Shown here: positions 1-11,696 of the stretch, piece by piece
How the letters are laid out: the number at the start of each line of letters is the position of its first letter
How positions within the stretch are numbered: the first letter of the stretch is position 1
Source: Apostichopus japonicus
Lineage: Eukaryota > Echinodermata > Holothuroidea > Aspidochirotida > Stichopodidae
Direction: 5' to 3'
Length of the DNA stretch: 64,000 bases
NCBI RefSeq assembly: GCF_037975245.1
Contig: NC_092577.1
Coordinates: 3,989,501-4,053,500, forward strand
Notes under the pieces: generated by a model
What the model was told of the DNA's origin: nothing
The model's input: the letters and a program-made list of their open reading frames with translations, nothing else
The model's database searches: none
Translations under genes and position numbers: made by a program

Positions 1-231
1 CACCAGTAACTACAACATACCTACCTATTGGATGACCGAGTTCATGTGAAGACAAAAATGTTTCTCTTTATCTAAATCTTGGCAAGTTAATTCCAAGCAA
101 TCCTAAAATTTAATTATTTTGGAGGAAACTTGATGAGCTAATGTAAAAAATTATAATCTATCTTTGAGACTTTTGGGGGTTGAAAAATGTATTTCCTTCC
201 TTTTGTTTCTGATTGGTGAATCCATTCATAG

Positions 232-512
232 ATACGTCATTCACGGTCCGTTGCATCATCGTTTGACTATTAGTATCGCTGGTTTTGAAACGGAATCCCA
301 CAAAGATAATCTGACCATCACTGGAGGTTGTCCACCATCGAACTCCAGTGCTGGCGATAACATGCTATTGGACGCACACAGTGGGAGAGGTCGTCCCCCT
401 AACTACCAAATCTTACCCAGGGCAGGCTCTGTCTGGGTGGAATTCAGAACTGACAAAAGAACACAACTTCATGGTTTTCTTCTGAACTTTGCTGATGCCA
501 ATCTCAAAGCGG
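232..512 (+). CDS. CUB gene, penultimate exon
   Basis: Open exon of 281 nt carrying most of the CUB domain. The incoming intron is phase 2 and the outgoing intron is phase 1. Confidence 0.65.
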
Positions 513-969
513 GTAGGTATTTAAGGTTTTATTAACCCCTCCCCCTAACCACATCCCCTAACACAAGGAAAGGTAAGGGTGTGCTTAGAACTAAGTTAGA
601 GTAAAGATTTCTTCAAACCCATGCAACATCGTGTGAGATTTAGTCTAAAGTAGGTTGTTCTCTTTATTCCTAAAATCCTCTTTATTCCTAAGATCAGGTT
701 TGTCATATCTGAAATAACACCCTGTGGAGGCCTACATGGTACCACGTGACATGAGGTCTACAGTCTTATCTATTCCGTTTTTCATATCGACTGATTCCCG
801 TGTATAAATACAAAATCACTAGGATTTGAGAACAAGGGTTTCTGAAGTTGATTTTTCCCTTAATCTTGCAGTGCCAGATGAGGCCTTGGGATGTCCAGTG
901 TATAACCGAACTACACCAGCGGAATTCGTCGCTGGAACGGTGCCCGCCCTCGATGAGGGCGTTGTGTGA
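232..969 (+). CDS. CUB-domain protein, last two exons (5' part outside window)
   Basis: Two exons join in frame: 232-512 (acceptor AG at 230-231, donor GTAGGT at 513) and 872-969 (acceptor TTGCAG, stop TGA at 967-969), phase 1 between them. The first exon reads like a CUB domain: a strand LTISIAGF, then DNLTITGG, a loop with several prolines, and an end VWVEFRTD...GFLLNFADA that fits the last CUB strands. After the domain there is only a short tail ending in LDEGVV with one cysteine and an N-R-T glycosylation sequon. CUB domains are usually extracellular binding or adhesion modules, so a secreted or surface protein is likely. The upstream exons are outside the window, so the full architecture and name cannot be given. 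Confidence 0.7.
872..969 (+). CDS. CUB gene, terminal exon
   Basis: Follows CTTGCAG. Joined to 512 it reads VPDEALGCPVYNRTTP and onward to TGA at 967-969. No further exon is needed. Confidence 0.65.
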
Positions 970-2201
970 CCATGTAACGATGTGGTGTTGTCTATGTTCA
1001 GTTGATGATGTAACAGACAACATAGAAATAAAACTGATGTCATTGGAAGGTCCTGTCAAATCAAAATCCATGAAGCGCTGCGAGCAACTAGAGCTAATGA
1101 AAGCAGCTATTTACGTCAGACTTTTTATTTAATATCTGTTTTTGTAACCAAACGTATAAAATATTACGTAACACAGTATTGACAAGTCAGGAAAGACATC
1201 GTAAAATATAAATCTCTTTCTCTTTCATGTACTGACGGTCAATGAGGTCATTTACGTAATTATTTGATTAAATTCTGATCAAATGACACATAAACCATCT
1301 TTCATATTATTTATACTGACACGCACATATCAAACAAACAGAACATATTTTTCAAACCTTGGTTGGGCCAATTTGGCACAAAACTTGACTCTGCAAGCTA
1401 ATTGTTTTGGGACATTTATCATCGAAGAGAATATGGAAGTATCATTGAACAATTATCACAATATAATAATCGAAAAAAAAGAACTGTTTTCTATGTAAGG
1501 CACAAAATTATTAGCATTGGGTTTGCTCACTATGTCACTATACAGTTCAGATTGTATATGTCGGAACGAAGTCACGTGGGTGTGCCCATTTAACCTTTGA
1601 CATAGAAGAAAACTACACAGCTGAAAATTATTGGGTTCATCTAAAAACATGAAGGAATTTGTAAGCAGGACAAGATAGTATCGAAAATGATTATTCATGA
1701 GAGAATGAATATTCATAATATTCTGCCTGTTTTGTTATGTAAAGTACAATTAATGTTAGAGATAAACGATGACCCACAAACAGCCGGGAGAAATAGAATG
1801 TAGTTTTCTTTTGTCTTTGCTATATAAGGTAGTTATAAGGATGCAGCTTTATAAAATGATATTTATTTGTGAGATAGTATATGTCCCCGTTTTTTGCTCC
1901 CATAAAATTTATTTATGATTTGTTGAAAGTATAATTTCGTGTTTTTGTCATGCTAATTTGAAGAATCATCGTTAGCGAATATGCATAATATAATAAATTT
2001 TATTAACTTAATTAATATATGCTCTGTCATATTGTGTAAATATTTTTCACGGGTATACACTTGTGATTTACTCTATATTACAAAACTGAAATATTACTTT
2101 TTTTGACAACTTTGGTGGACCTGTGGAATTGTATTTTTTGTTTAGATTTATATGATTTTCTTTTACGAAAGTATAATGTAGAAAACAACGTAGTAAATAA
2201 A
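970..2201 (+). other. probable 3' UTR of the CUB gene
   Basis: No coding signal is seen. AT-rich sequence runs to an AATAAA at 2196-2201 that is followed by a T/GT-rich stretch, a plausible cleavage and polyadenylation site. Weaker AT-rich signals occur near 1140-1160, so the UTR may be shorter. Confidence 0.35.
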
Positions 2202-4516
2202 TTTCATTTCTTTTGTGCGTTGTATGTTTATTATATCCCAATCACAGCATGTCATTTTGGTGGGTAATCGTTATGTTTGTCACTGCTTGATAAATGTTGT
2301 CTTTAAAAGCATTACAAATGAGAAGATTAAATGTCAGCAACATGGCGCCAAAGTTGAGCATGCTAACGCTTGCCAGACAGGTTGGCGCTCATCCTCTATG
2401 TTGTTAAACAAAAAGATGATGGTTAAATTATAGATATTTAAACTGTTTCAGCATAGATTTCAGTCAATGTCTTATGCTCTCAATGCCTCATTGCTTTTGT
2501 GGGGGAGGGGTGGGGGATGAGCGGCAGTAAAATCCATTTTGAACTCCAAACATGATTATTTGACTTTCTATAGCAATTTTGGCGGCGGTTACCGATGATC
2601 TTAAAATCAAAATAGCAAACTGCTTATCCATTAGAGAGCCTGTGTAGGAGAATGTATAAGAGTAAGTTGGCCTGACGTTTCGATCCTAGCAGGATCTTCT
2701 TCAAAGGCTAAAGAAAAGGGTACCTTCCTTAAATTCAGATAGGTACCCTTTTCCCTCCCACAAAAAAAAGTTATAATAATACGTTAATAAACGTTAGTTT
2801 TATATATTATAATCTGAAATCCCTTTTCTTGTAAATAAACGTAAAATATATGGAGCCCCCCCCCCCCCCCCGCCGTGATCTCAACCGACTCGTGGGAGGG
2901 TGTAATGCATTGTGGACTAATCTGTTGTATATTACCACTTACCGTTTTAATTAAATAAAGTACATATTAAAAGGTATACATTTTGTGAGGGGACTCAGTT
3001 GTGGCATGTTTTACATCTTTTTTTGTTTACATCTTCTATAATTATAAATATATGAATATTCATGTTATCAATACTGCGTCACAGTTTATCAATTACATGT
3101 ATTTAATGTGGATATTTTAAAAGTCAGCTTATTGTATATTTTATAGGTTTCATGATCTCAAAAATGATATTTACTTCTTCTTTTTTTTTCCTCTCTCCCT
3201 TTGTCACTTTTTGTAAATTAGGATATTAGCCGATTTGGAAATAATAAAATTTAAAAATGGTATTTAGAACAGTTGCCGAATTTTCTGATTCACTCTATAT
3301 ATTATATATGTCATATATTACTCAAGAATGTATCAGGGCTAGTCTTAGGGTGGTTGTTTCAATGTAGTGTTAAACTCGCAGTATGATTCAAGCTGCGCAA
3401 GGATTTTCATTAATTAATTAATTAATTAATTAATTAAACGTTCAAATGATTTATTCCCTGTTAAAACGTAGTGTCGATCGTTAGAGCCCACTTAGGGGCG
3501 GTGGAGGTGGTCGGCCTAGTTGGCTTGTGCCCTATCCTTTTCCCCAAGTTTTAAGCATAACATTGAGAGTGCCCCTTTTTAAATTGCCCTTTTCTGTTAA
3601 TGGAAAGGTACCTTTTCATGTTTTTAAAAGTGCCCTATTGAAACTTCAGAAGGAGGCGTACCCTTTTGTTAAAAAACATTTCAGTTAGAACTAGAATTTG
3701 CATATTCAAAATGTACAGAGCGGATCCATGTTCGGCTAGTTTTGGGGTGTTTCCCAGTCCCATACCCCACCCTCTTTCCCTTGTCGTTTGTGCCCCCATC
3801 CCCGGATATAGAACCCCTTCCGTTCAGAGAGCTCTTACGTACGCTGCTAACATGCAGCCAACAGTTTGTAAGGCTAAAACACTTTCTCTTCCCAATGAAA
3901 ATAATATAAAAACAGCGAATGATGTTTGCATTACCCAAGGTGTCAATGCACTGTCTAGAAGAACAAGAACCTCATTGATTATGTCATATGATACGCCATC
4001 TAGTTTGAAAGTTTCAGAAAATTATGTGTTGTTCATTTTGTATTATTACAAAAGCACTTCATACACGTACAGAATGATTTCCTCGAAATTCCCGCGCTTT
4101 TCTTTCTCAGTCTCCTGAATATATAACGTATAGGCTGCATCTTAAGTGAGGGGATGTATAGTCTGATCTTTACAAAGTTATATGATTGGTTTATTTCATC
4201 AATTCTTTAATAATATGTAAATATATGCTTGTTTCTCCTGCAACCATACAACTGGACATTATTCGCGTTCTCTGCTCAATAATTAATTAAGTAGTAACAG
4301 ATCATTTTAAGGACAGAGTTATTTTACGTCACGAGCTGTTGGATGAACGCCAAGAGTTAGACTTCTCTATCAGCTTCCGGCCTCTTCATACCTTCGTTGG
4401 AACTTTCTTTGACTTCTTCTCCTATCACTCTCTTTTTTTTTACGCTACCTCCAAAATCATCATCACTTCCTCCTTCTCAACCTCAAAACCCTGCCTCAAT
4501 TCCTGCTGGTTAATTG
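2202..4516. other. intergenic, AT-rich
   Basis: No convincing exon. It contains a repeat-like hairpin near 2672-2708, a run of 16 C at 2856-2871 and a (TTAA)n tract at 3411-3437. The open frame at 3666-4118 has no recognisable domain or splice context. Confidence 0.4.
2660..2712 (-). repeat. Penelope-like terminal motif (candidate)
   Basis: The minus strand carries a GAAGAAGATCCTGCTAGGATC hairpin followed by GAAACGTCAGGCC. Short hairpins followed by GAAACGTC resemble the terminal repeats of Penelope-like retroelements that I know from animal genomes. No reverse transcriptase is seen nearby, so this is a solo terminal fragment at best. Confidence 0.35.
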
Positions 4517-4524
4517 CCTCAACT

Positions 4525-4813
4525 CAGGCGCGTAGCCAAGGGGGGGGGGCGAAGGGGGCAGCCGCCCCCCCCCTTGAGCATAATTTTTTTTTTTAATGTT
4601 TTTATGATATCGCTAGTATTTTCAAATGAGAAAATGCTAAGATGCAACTTACAAGGCCTGGGAAGTGCCATTTCCAGCGATCTGGGAGGCATTCTAAGCC
4701 AAAATTTTCTTGTACGCTTCGCGCCAACTCATGGTGGCGCTACGCTTAGATAGTTTTCAATGCCGAATGTACAGTTTCGCCCCGCCCTTGGCAAATTCCT
4801 GGCTACGCGCCTG
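4525..4813. mobile_element. non-autonomous hAT-type element, 289 bp
   Basis: Terminal inverted repeats CAGGCGCGTAGCC and GGCTACGCGCCTG are flanked by a perfect 8-bp direct repeat CCTCAACT (4517-4524 and 4814-4821). A CAG start and an 8-bp target duplication are hallmarks of the hAT superfamily. There is no transposase. The right half (about 4650-4770) is related to the element at 35088-35433. Confidence 0.85.
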
Positions 4814-4821
4814 CCTCAACT

Positions 4822-7800
4822 TGCCAGGCCTGTTACCCTGATCTTGTTAAGTGAAAGTTTTTTTTAATCAAGTTAAAGGAGAAAACTTAAAATTGTTAAA
4901 TTTAAACTTTAAATTGATGACGTAAAAGAAGATGGCAGCGAAAATGTGTCACCATGCCCTCCAAGGATATCACAAGGATGAAATGATGTGATGGTCTATT
5001 CCTCAAGGTCAGTGGGTGGGTCATGGTGCATCCATGGCCGCTCAGCTCACAGTCGTATTATTGCAGATCAGGGATAACATGGAGAGTATACACGTTCCAG
5101 CTGAAAAGAAACTGTATCTCATATTTCAGTTTTCTAAGATGATTGTGTAACAAACTTGTTGGAACTGTTTTGCTTTTTGCATCTTTAGGTCAAAATGTCA
5201 TATCTCATAGCATTTTGTATGGCGAAGATGATATTTTCAGAATGCATCTGGCAATTATTGTGAAAGAGGTAACCATGGCAATTGAACTGTAAATGTTTTG
5301 GTTTTCTATATGAAACACTTGATGTGATGGAGAACTACCAATTAACAGGGTTTACACACGCAACCCATCACCATTGGTCAATATGTTAGTGATAACTGTC
5401 AAGAACAACTTACCCAAACAGAAAATAAAAATCTTATTCAATTTGAAAGAAAAGCCAAAGGACACAGTTTCCACATCTTAGTGACACTGTGACATATCAC
5501 AGAGTTACAAAATGACAGCTCATGAGCACCAGATTTGACCTAAACGGGACAAGATTTTAATGGCTGATTTGGGAGAGTTGTTCTGCACAAAGGTCTGTTA
5601 TTTAACTTAGATCATGAGTTGATTTGTGCCCCGTTTGATTACTTTGACATATGTCGATGTATTCCAATCTTCTAGAATCTGACAGTGTGCCAAATGAGAA
5701 CACAAGAAACTGTCATAGATTGACCCATGTCAAGTCAATGATACAGCTGACATATGACAATGTAGACAGACATAAGATATCGGTTTGAGGACTTGTAGCT
5801 CGCAATGTGCACCATACACGCCTTAGAAATATCGATGACTGAACCAAGCATCCACATGTTTTGAAAACATAGTTAAAAGTACATATTAACTTCATTTGAG
5901 GGTGGGAATGAAATTAGGAGGACAAGGCGCAGGTAGAGGGTGGGTAACCACGCGAATAAATCAACCGATGTGTGTGCGACCACAGATTCAGGTATTTGAA
6001 TGGTTTTCGACAAAATGGCATTTCTAAATAACAAGCGTACTTAGCTATTTTTAAATACACAAACACAACGGCACACAATCGCACTTTTATTTACAAAATG
6101 GAAAAAGGGTGATTTTCAATTTGAAACATGGCATCTACTAAAAGGGTTAGGCTACGTATGAGGCTTTTCACAAAAGCAGGGGCCCATATCCCCAAACCCC
6201 ACACTTTCCCCTCTTTCTTCAATTTCAGTGTTTCATATTTTACCAGCTATGTCTACGTTGCGGTTTTGTGGAGTATCGCTCTATACGCCCCCCCCCCACC
6301 CCTCCCGATCTGCAGTATCCCGACGGTGTTTTGAACTGAACAGAATGTGACGCTGTTGGTAGCGGTTTGGTTAATATTGGGCAGTAAGGCTTTAGGAATA
6401 CATTAAATTCGCATGTGACTTGGGAATTAGTCTAAAAACAAAACGGTGGGTAGTGACTCGCCTGGCAGATTCATTTTTGGGCTTGCTTTCGATCCCTTTT
6501 CCGGAGAGTTCGAAAAGTGTTTTGATATTTAATAAAGCTTTGTTAGCAACACCGCTCTATGACCATGCTCTGTGCATGCCTTTTTTATTTATCAATATTT
6601 GAAAGTTAGTTTTATGGTTTAAGAAGCACAAGCTTTTAAAATCTGATTACTCGGGAAGCATGCACCTGCGTCCTGGCTCAATGACTGTGACCTGTCACAC
6701 TATTTCGGTGATACTTTTTGCGCATAGCGCCAACATAGCTGTTACTTCCGGGTTTCAGTAATCCACTGCTACGGTCGTGTATGACTTCATCATATGAGCA
6801 AACAAAAGCGAAGCTAGGCTGTACCTTATGCGTGCAATACCATATTAGGACACCACTCCCATTTATAGTAAACTTGGTAAGTAACTTAGTAAAGTGACCA
6901 AAGTCCATTTAAGTCGATTTAGCTTATAAACAACCATCTACATTGTAATAATTTTGTGTGAGTTCGAAGTTTTTGACGATCTTGAGTTCCCATTCCTTCT
7001 CATAAAGAGCGAATAGTTCCTAACGAAGCTGGTGCTGGTAGGAAAGATGTTACTTAGGCCTAATGTTAGCCTATCCTATTCTATTGCTAGCCTAAGTAAT
7101 TGTTGAACGAATAATGTAATGTAATGCAACGCCTAACGTTAGACCTAACATTACTCGTTAGGCCAATGCTTGACTAGGCCAGGCCTAATGTTACAATTAT
7201 ACTTTGCTATTTGTTACTGTTTGGACCTGGGCAAACGTAACTTTCAACCAAGAGGTAATCCTACGAAAGTGTACACCCGACCAAAGTAACAATAGGCCAG
7301 GTCTTTGCAAAAACAGTTTGCATAGTCCTAACTTGAGTCTCACTCTTGTCTTAACTTGTCATTAGGCCAAGCCTAGGCTATAGACATAGATGCCTTACTT
7401 GTTAGTAACTTTAAATAGTTTCATTGTCATTTTGTGAGAATAAGACATTGGCCTAGGCCTTGACCGCTGCTAGCCAAACTCGAGGAGCAGAGAAGGTCTG
7501 AGGTTCCTGTATTTGGCTTTTGCCTAGAGCTTAGACTTAGAGATAGACCTAGGCCTGCCATGAAATGAGGAAGCTGAACTTTTTCCCTCAGACTTTATTA
7601 ACTCCAGAACAGATTCTGCTACCAGTACATGAAGTTTTCCTCATCAAAAAGCCATATACTCATACATGGTACAGTACTACTAGAATTATCCATGGTCTGT
7701 TTATTGAGGCGGAGTCGAAAGTTCAACATTGATACTGATAGCCTAGTTTTTGTATATGAGTTTGAATTATTGGTAAACAATAATAATGATTACAATATTA

Positions 7801-8430
7801 TAATTTGTTTGAAAGTCAATAGTAAAATTTGCTTTCAGCTTTCAAACTGCTTTTCTTATTGTTATGACCCTCCAAAATGACATTGCTCCTGACCGCTAAA
7901 ATAGACAATTTAATGTCTCAGTATAGATCTAACAGCATTGCAGTAAAATGCAAGTTAAAATCTGAGCATGGGTGACCATTGTCTGACTTTATAGAATAAA
8001 CCTTTTAGGGTAATAATGATGGTGTTGAGGTTTTGTTCTTTATCTAGTTAGTGTCTAGTAGTTCAAGTTTGCTAGAATGTGAACTCATAAATCAACCCTG
8101 TTCTATAGTTTGCTACCTAGCATGGTTGCCATTATTACAATCATGACTTTCATTTTCAGTTTCCCTTGTTTGTACTGATATACAATTTATGACCTTCAAA
8201 CTAGACCTCACAAGTTGAAAATGCCAGTTTTATAGCTTAAATAATATTTGATTGAAAATTTATGTCAAATTTTGTAAACATAAATTTGCTTAATGCCAAG
8301 TGAGAGGGACTTTAGACTGGAAAATTGTCTTTGTTATTCTGTATGTATCATAAAATCATTCATGTACAAATGAAAATATAGGTCTAAAAAACATTTAAAA
8401 TAAATGCATTTTAACAGAAAATACATCATT
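4822..8430. other. intergenic, upstream of CAP
   Basis: No supported gene. At 7040-7560 the sequence is dense in TAGGCCTA/AGGCCTA-like words and ACGTTAG words, which may mark a promoter or first non-coding exon region for CAP (see findings). An exon-like 80-nt segment at 5189-5268 is discussed under rejected items. Confidence 0.3.
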
Positions 8431-8755
8431 ACAGTGCTTGTAGGTATTATTTAGTGTTACAATGTATACCAAATGTTGTATTGTTTGTAGGTATTATTTA
8501 GTGTTACAATACTATTGTACAGTTTGTAGACTTGTATTATTTAGTGTTACAATAACATTGTACAGTTTGTAGGTATTATTTAGTGTTATAAGACATACCA
8601 TTGTACAATTTGTAGGTATCATTAAGTGTAATGCATACCGTTGTACTGTTTGTATGTATTTTTAGTGTTACAATACATACCATTGTACTGTTTGTAGGTA
8701 TTATTAAGTGTTATAATACACACCATTGTACTGTTTTTACAGTACCTTTAAGTTA
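8430..8755. repeat. tandem repeat, about 60-bp unit
   Basis: Degenerate copies of a unit containing GTAGGTATTATTTAGTGTTA and CATTGTACAGTTT repeat about five times. Copies differ by small indels. Confidence 0.75.
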
Positions 8756-8899
8756 AAGGAAGACTGTGGGCACAATATCATATTTGGCAGTTGTACTTGT
8801 AGACTGTTAATTTAAATAAAATATTACCATTCTATGTTATTGTAGAGTATCAAGAATTACAGTTAAAACAGTTAATAACATATATATTAACATTCCATG

Positions 8900-9625
8900 T
8901 ATTACTGTACATACAATAATACAATACTCATTACAAAGGATACTACAATAATACAAATACACTGTACATAGGATATTGTACATACAGTAATGAAATTCAT
9001 TTCATAGGGAACTGTACATACAATAATACAATACTCATTATATAGGATACTGTACATACAATAATACAATACTCATTACATAGGATACTGTACATACAGT
9101 AATGAAACTCATTACATAGGGAACTGTACATATTATTCATTACATAGGATACTGTACATACAATAATAATACTCATTACATAGGATACTATACATACAAT
9201 AATACAATACTCATTACATATGATACTATACATACAATAATACAATACTCATTACATAGGATACTATACATACAATAATACAATACTCATTACATAGGAT
9301 ACTATACATACAATAGTATTATACTCATTACATAGAAATTTCCGATTTAATGGAGCAATACAGTTTTACTTACTTACTGTACTTAAAATACTGTACATAC
9401 AATAATACAATACTCATTACATAGGATACTATACATACAATAATACAATACTGATTACATAGGATACTGTACATGCAATAATACAATACTGATTACATAG
9501 GATACTATACATACAATAATACAGTACTCAGTACATAGGATACTGTACATACAATGCTCAATGCATAGAATATTGTACATACAATACTCATTACATAGGA
9601 TATTTTACATACAATAATAAAATAC
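8900..9625. repeat. tandem repeat, about 40-bp unit
   Basis: Many copies of a unit made of ACTCATTACATAGGATACT and GTACATACAATAATACAAT, interrupted near 9340-9390. Frames read through it encode only low-complexity Cys/Tyr/Met peptides. Confidence 0.85.
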
Positions 9626-10329
9626 AATCCAGAACCTGATTGCATTCACTCTCTGTGTATTCATTTCATAAAAGTGAAATTAAAGTTAACTTATTTAATA
9701 TAATTTAATCTGTATTTTTATTTTCCTCCCAGTCCCTGATAGCTTGTCATTGATAATAACTAATACAGTGCTCGATAAATAAATTGCACATACAATAAAA
9801 GACCAGCAGAACGGTTTTAAATTTCCTTTTGTTTCACCCAAGAAATGCTAATTGAGGACAGGATACCTAGACATGTACAATCGAGTATAAAGTATCTCTA
9901 CTTAAGGCTGACTTTCTTGAAGTTGAAGAAGTATATGACTTCCTCATTCCCTATTAGCTCTGAATTTGAAGGAAGAAAATAAGCGCCTTCATCATCTTTG
10001 AGGTCATTGAGTCATTTAAATTGAGGAGGAAGTTAGGTCTCATTAGGTTGAGTAATTGATTGACTAAATACAAGGATATAGCATTTATTTCCTATACTGT
10101 GCAGGCTGTATTACTGTATGTGTGTTGAAGTGATTGCATTGTCTGATATCTTAGTATACATTTCCTTTCAAAGTGAAATATCGAATTGAAAAATATTCCT
10201 AACTGACACGTTAGTTGTCCCCTAGGTAATTTGAGATATGTTTGATTCAATGTAACCTACTGTACCTTGTAGAGTATTTGGACTGATTAAAACCCTCAGG
10301 CCTTATTCCAAGAGGTGGATCAATGTTGG

Positions 10330-10610
10330 TGGTGTGAACGGATGAATGAATGAGTGAGTGAATGTATGAATGAATAAATGTATGAATGAATACATGTATG
10401 AATGCATGAGGGAATGAATGAATTGATGTATGAATGAGTGAAGGAATAAATGAATGAGTGAATGAATTAATTAATGTATGAATGAAGGAATAAGTGAATT
10501 AATTTATGAATTAATGAATAAGTGAATTAATTTATGAATTAATGAAAGAATTAATTGATGTATGACTGAAAGAATGAATTAATCAGCAAATGAGTGAATG
10601 TATGAATGGT
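10330..10610. repeat. (GAAT)n microsatellite, degenerate
   Basis: Long run of GAATGAAT/GAGTGAATG words with scattered substitutions. Confidence 0.85.
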
Positions 10611-10726
10611 TTATGCACAATCACTATCTACCAAAACAGAACTAGTATTGTTCCATACAGGTGACAAACGCCAACAGTGAAATTACAACTTTCCTTACAG
10701 GTTTTGAACCTCTGGACATACAATCA

Positions 10727-10798
10727 GCGTCCATAGCCTAGTGGTTAGGGTGTTGGCATATAAAGCGGGAGGCCCGGGTTCGAATCCCGGTGGAGGCT
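10727..10798 (+). tRNA. tRNA-like sequence (SINE head or tRNA pseudogene)
   Basis: 72 nt with a perfect A box TAGCCTAGTGG (10734-10744) and a perfect B box GGTTCGAATCC (10777-10787). The T arm CCGGG/CCCGG pairs fully and the acceptor GCGTCCA/TGGAGGC has one mismatch. The anticodon stem is weak, with a mismatch and G-U pairs. The loop would place ATA at the anticodon position. A (TA)n tract follows after unique sequence, as in tRNA-derived SINEs. Pol III promoter competence is likely; function as a tRNA is doubtful. Confidence 0.55.
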
Positions 10799-10842
10799 GG
10801 AAGTTTTTCACCGTTCTGGCTTTCCCAACTCACTATGATTTC

Positions 10843-10845
<3 letters not shown>

Positions 10846-10874
<29 letters not shown>
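10846..10874. repeat. (TA)n tract left of palindrome
   Basis: Uninterrupted TA dinucleotides that merge with the left end of the palindrome. Confidence 0.85.
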
Positions 10875-10878
<4 letters not shown>

Positions 10879-11040
10879 ATACTAGATGAGACTAGTGGAA
10901 CACTAGTAGTTGTAACTCGGAGTTTCACGCTTTGTAGCGATCTTCAGACAACTGCAGTTGTCTGAAGATCGCTACAAAGCGTGAAACTCCGAGTTACAAC
11001 TACTAGTGTTCCACTAGTCTCATCTAGTATCAACATATAT
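10869..11040. repeat. perfect 172-bp palindrome
   Basis: Both 86-bp arms are exact reverse complements around the PstI-like centre CTGCAG (10952-10957), with no spacer. (TA)n tracts lie on both sides (10846-10874 and 11096-11134). Each arm contains a TCTGAAGATCGCTACAAAGC hairpin motif followed by GTGAAAC, reminiscent of Penelope-like terminal repeats. Confidence 0.95.
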
Positions 11041-11094
11041 TCCGCTCTGTCCAATGGACATAGAGCACTCTGCGCCAAGATAGACGCCAACCTA

Positions 11095-11095
<1 letters not shown>

Positions 11096-11134
<39 letters not shown>
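11096..11134. repeat. (TA)n tract
   Basis: Pure TA repeat downstream of the palindrome. Confidence 0.85.
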
Positions 11135-11139
<5 letters not shown>

Positions 11140-11533
11140 GTAGATATGTAGTGTATAATTCACAAGCATAGCTATACTTCTGCTAAGTCAGTTTTTCAAA
11201 TATTGTGATGCTAGAATATTGTGATGCATCACAATATATCCCCAACTTTACAAAATTTGTATCCTTGCCATTTAGTAACCTAATGCCTAAAAATGCAAAA
11301 CCTTCATAGCAAGTTTATCAGACATAAGCAGGAAATGCTTGTTGCATAATTTGTAGTTTATGTCTTTGGTAACATTCTTGTACTACTTGTGGGGAGACAG
11401 GAAATATCCTGGTTTGAACACTTTAGGCAAAGCAGATCAATAGGTTGAACTGGTAAAGTCTGTAAAATTTTACAGGTCCATTTCTCTCTTCTTTTTTCTT
11501 CTACTCGCAGAGAATAAATAAAGTGTACACAAA

Positions 11534-11696
11534 ATGGCCAACCTTGCAGACCTTATCAGTCAACTGGACAAGTTGTCCGTTGATCTGAGGACATGCGCTG
11601 ACAATACAAAATCGTCTGATGTGCCTCAGGACTCCGGCGAGAAATTGGAACAGCTAATTATTAAACTCCAGGGCATCAAGGGGGACGTTGGTGGAG
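11534..11696 (+). CDS. CAP1: CAP coding exon 1 (residues 1-54)
   Basis: The exon begins at 11511 after TACTCGCAG. ATG at 11534 (context AAAATGG) is the first ATG. It encodes [14 protein letters not shown], a heptad-like N-terminal helix. Donor GTAAGA at 11697, phase 1. Confidence 0.9.

Noticed and set aside
3666-4118. 150-codon open frame
   Set aside because: No domain, no splice context, low-complexity composition; chance frame.
5189-5268. Exon-like 80-nt segment with TTTAG acceptor and GTAACC donor, frame QNVISHSILYGEDDIFRM
   Set aside because: Only one frame is open, and there is no partner exon or recognisable family. It could be a real exon of an unknown gene but cannot be supported.
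8900-9625. CRISPR-like regular repeat spacing
   Set aside because: Units are contiguous with degenerate changes and no unique spacers, in a eukaryotic intergenic region; an ordinary satellite.
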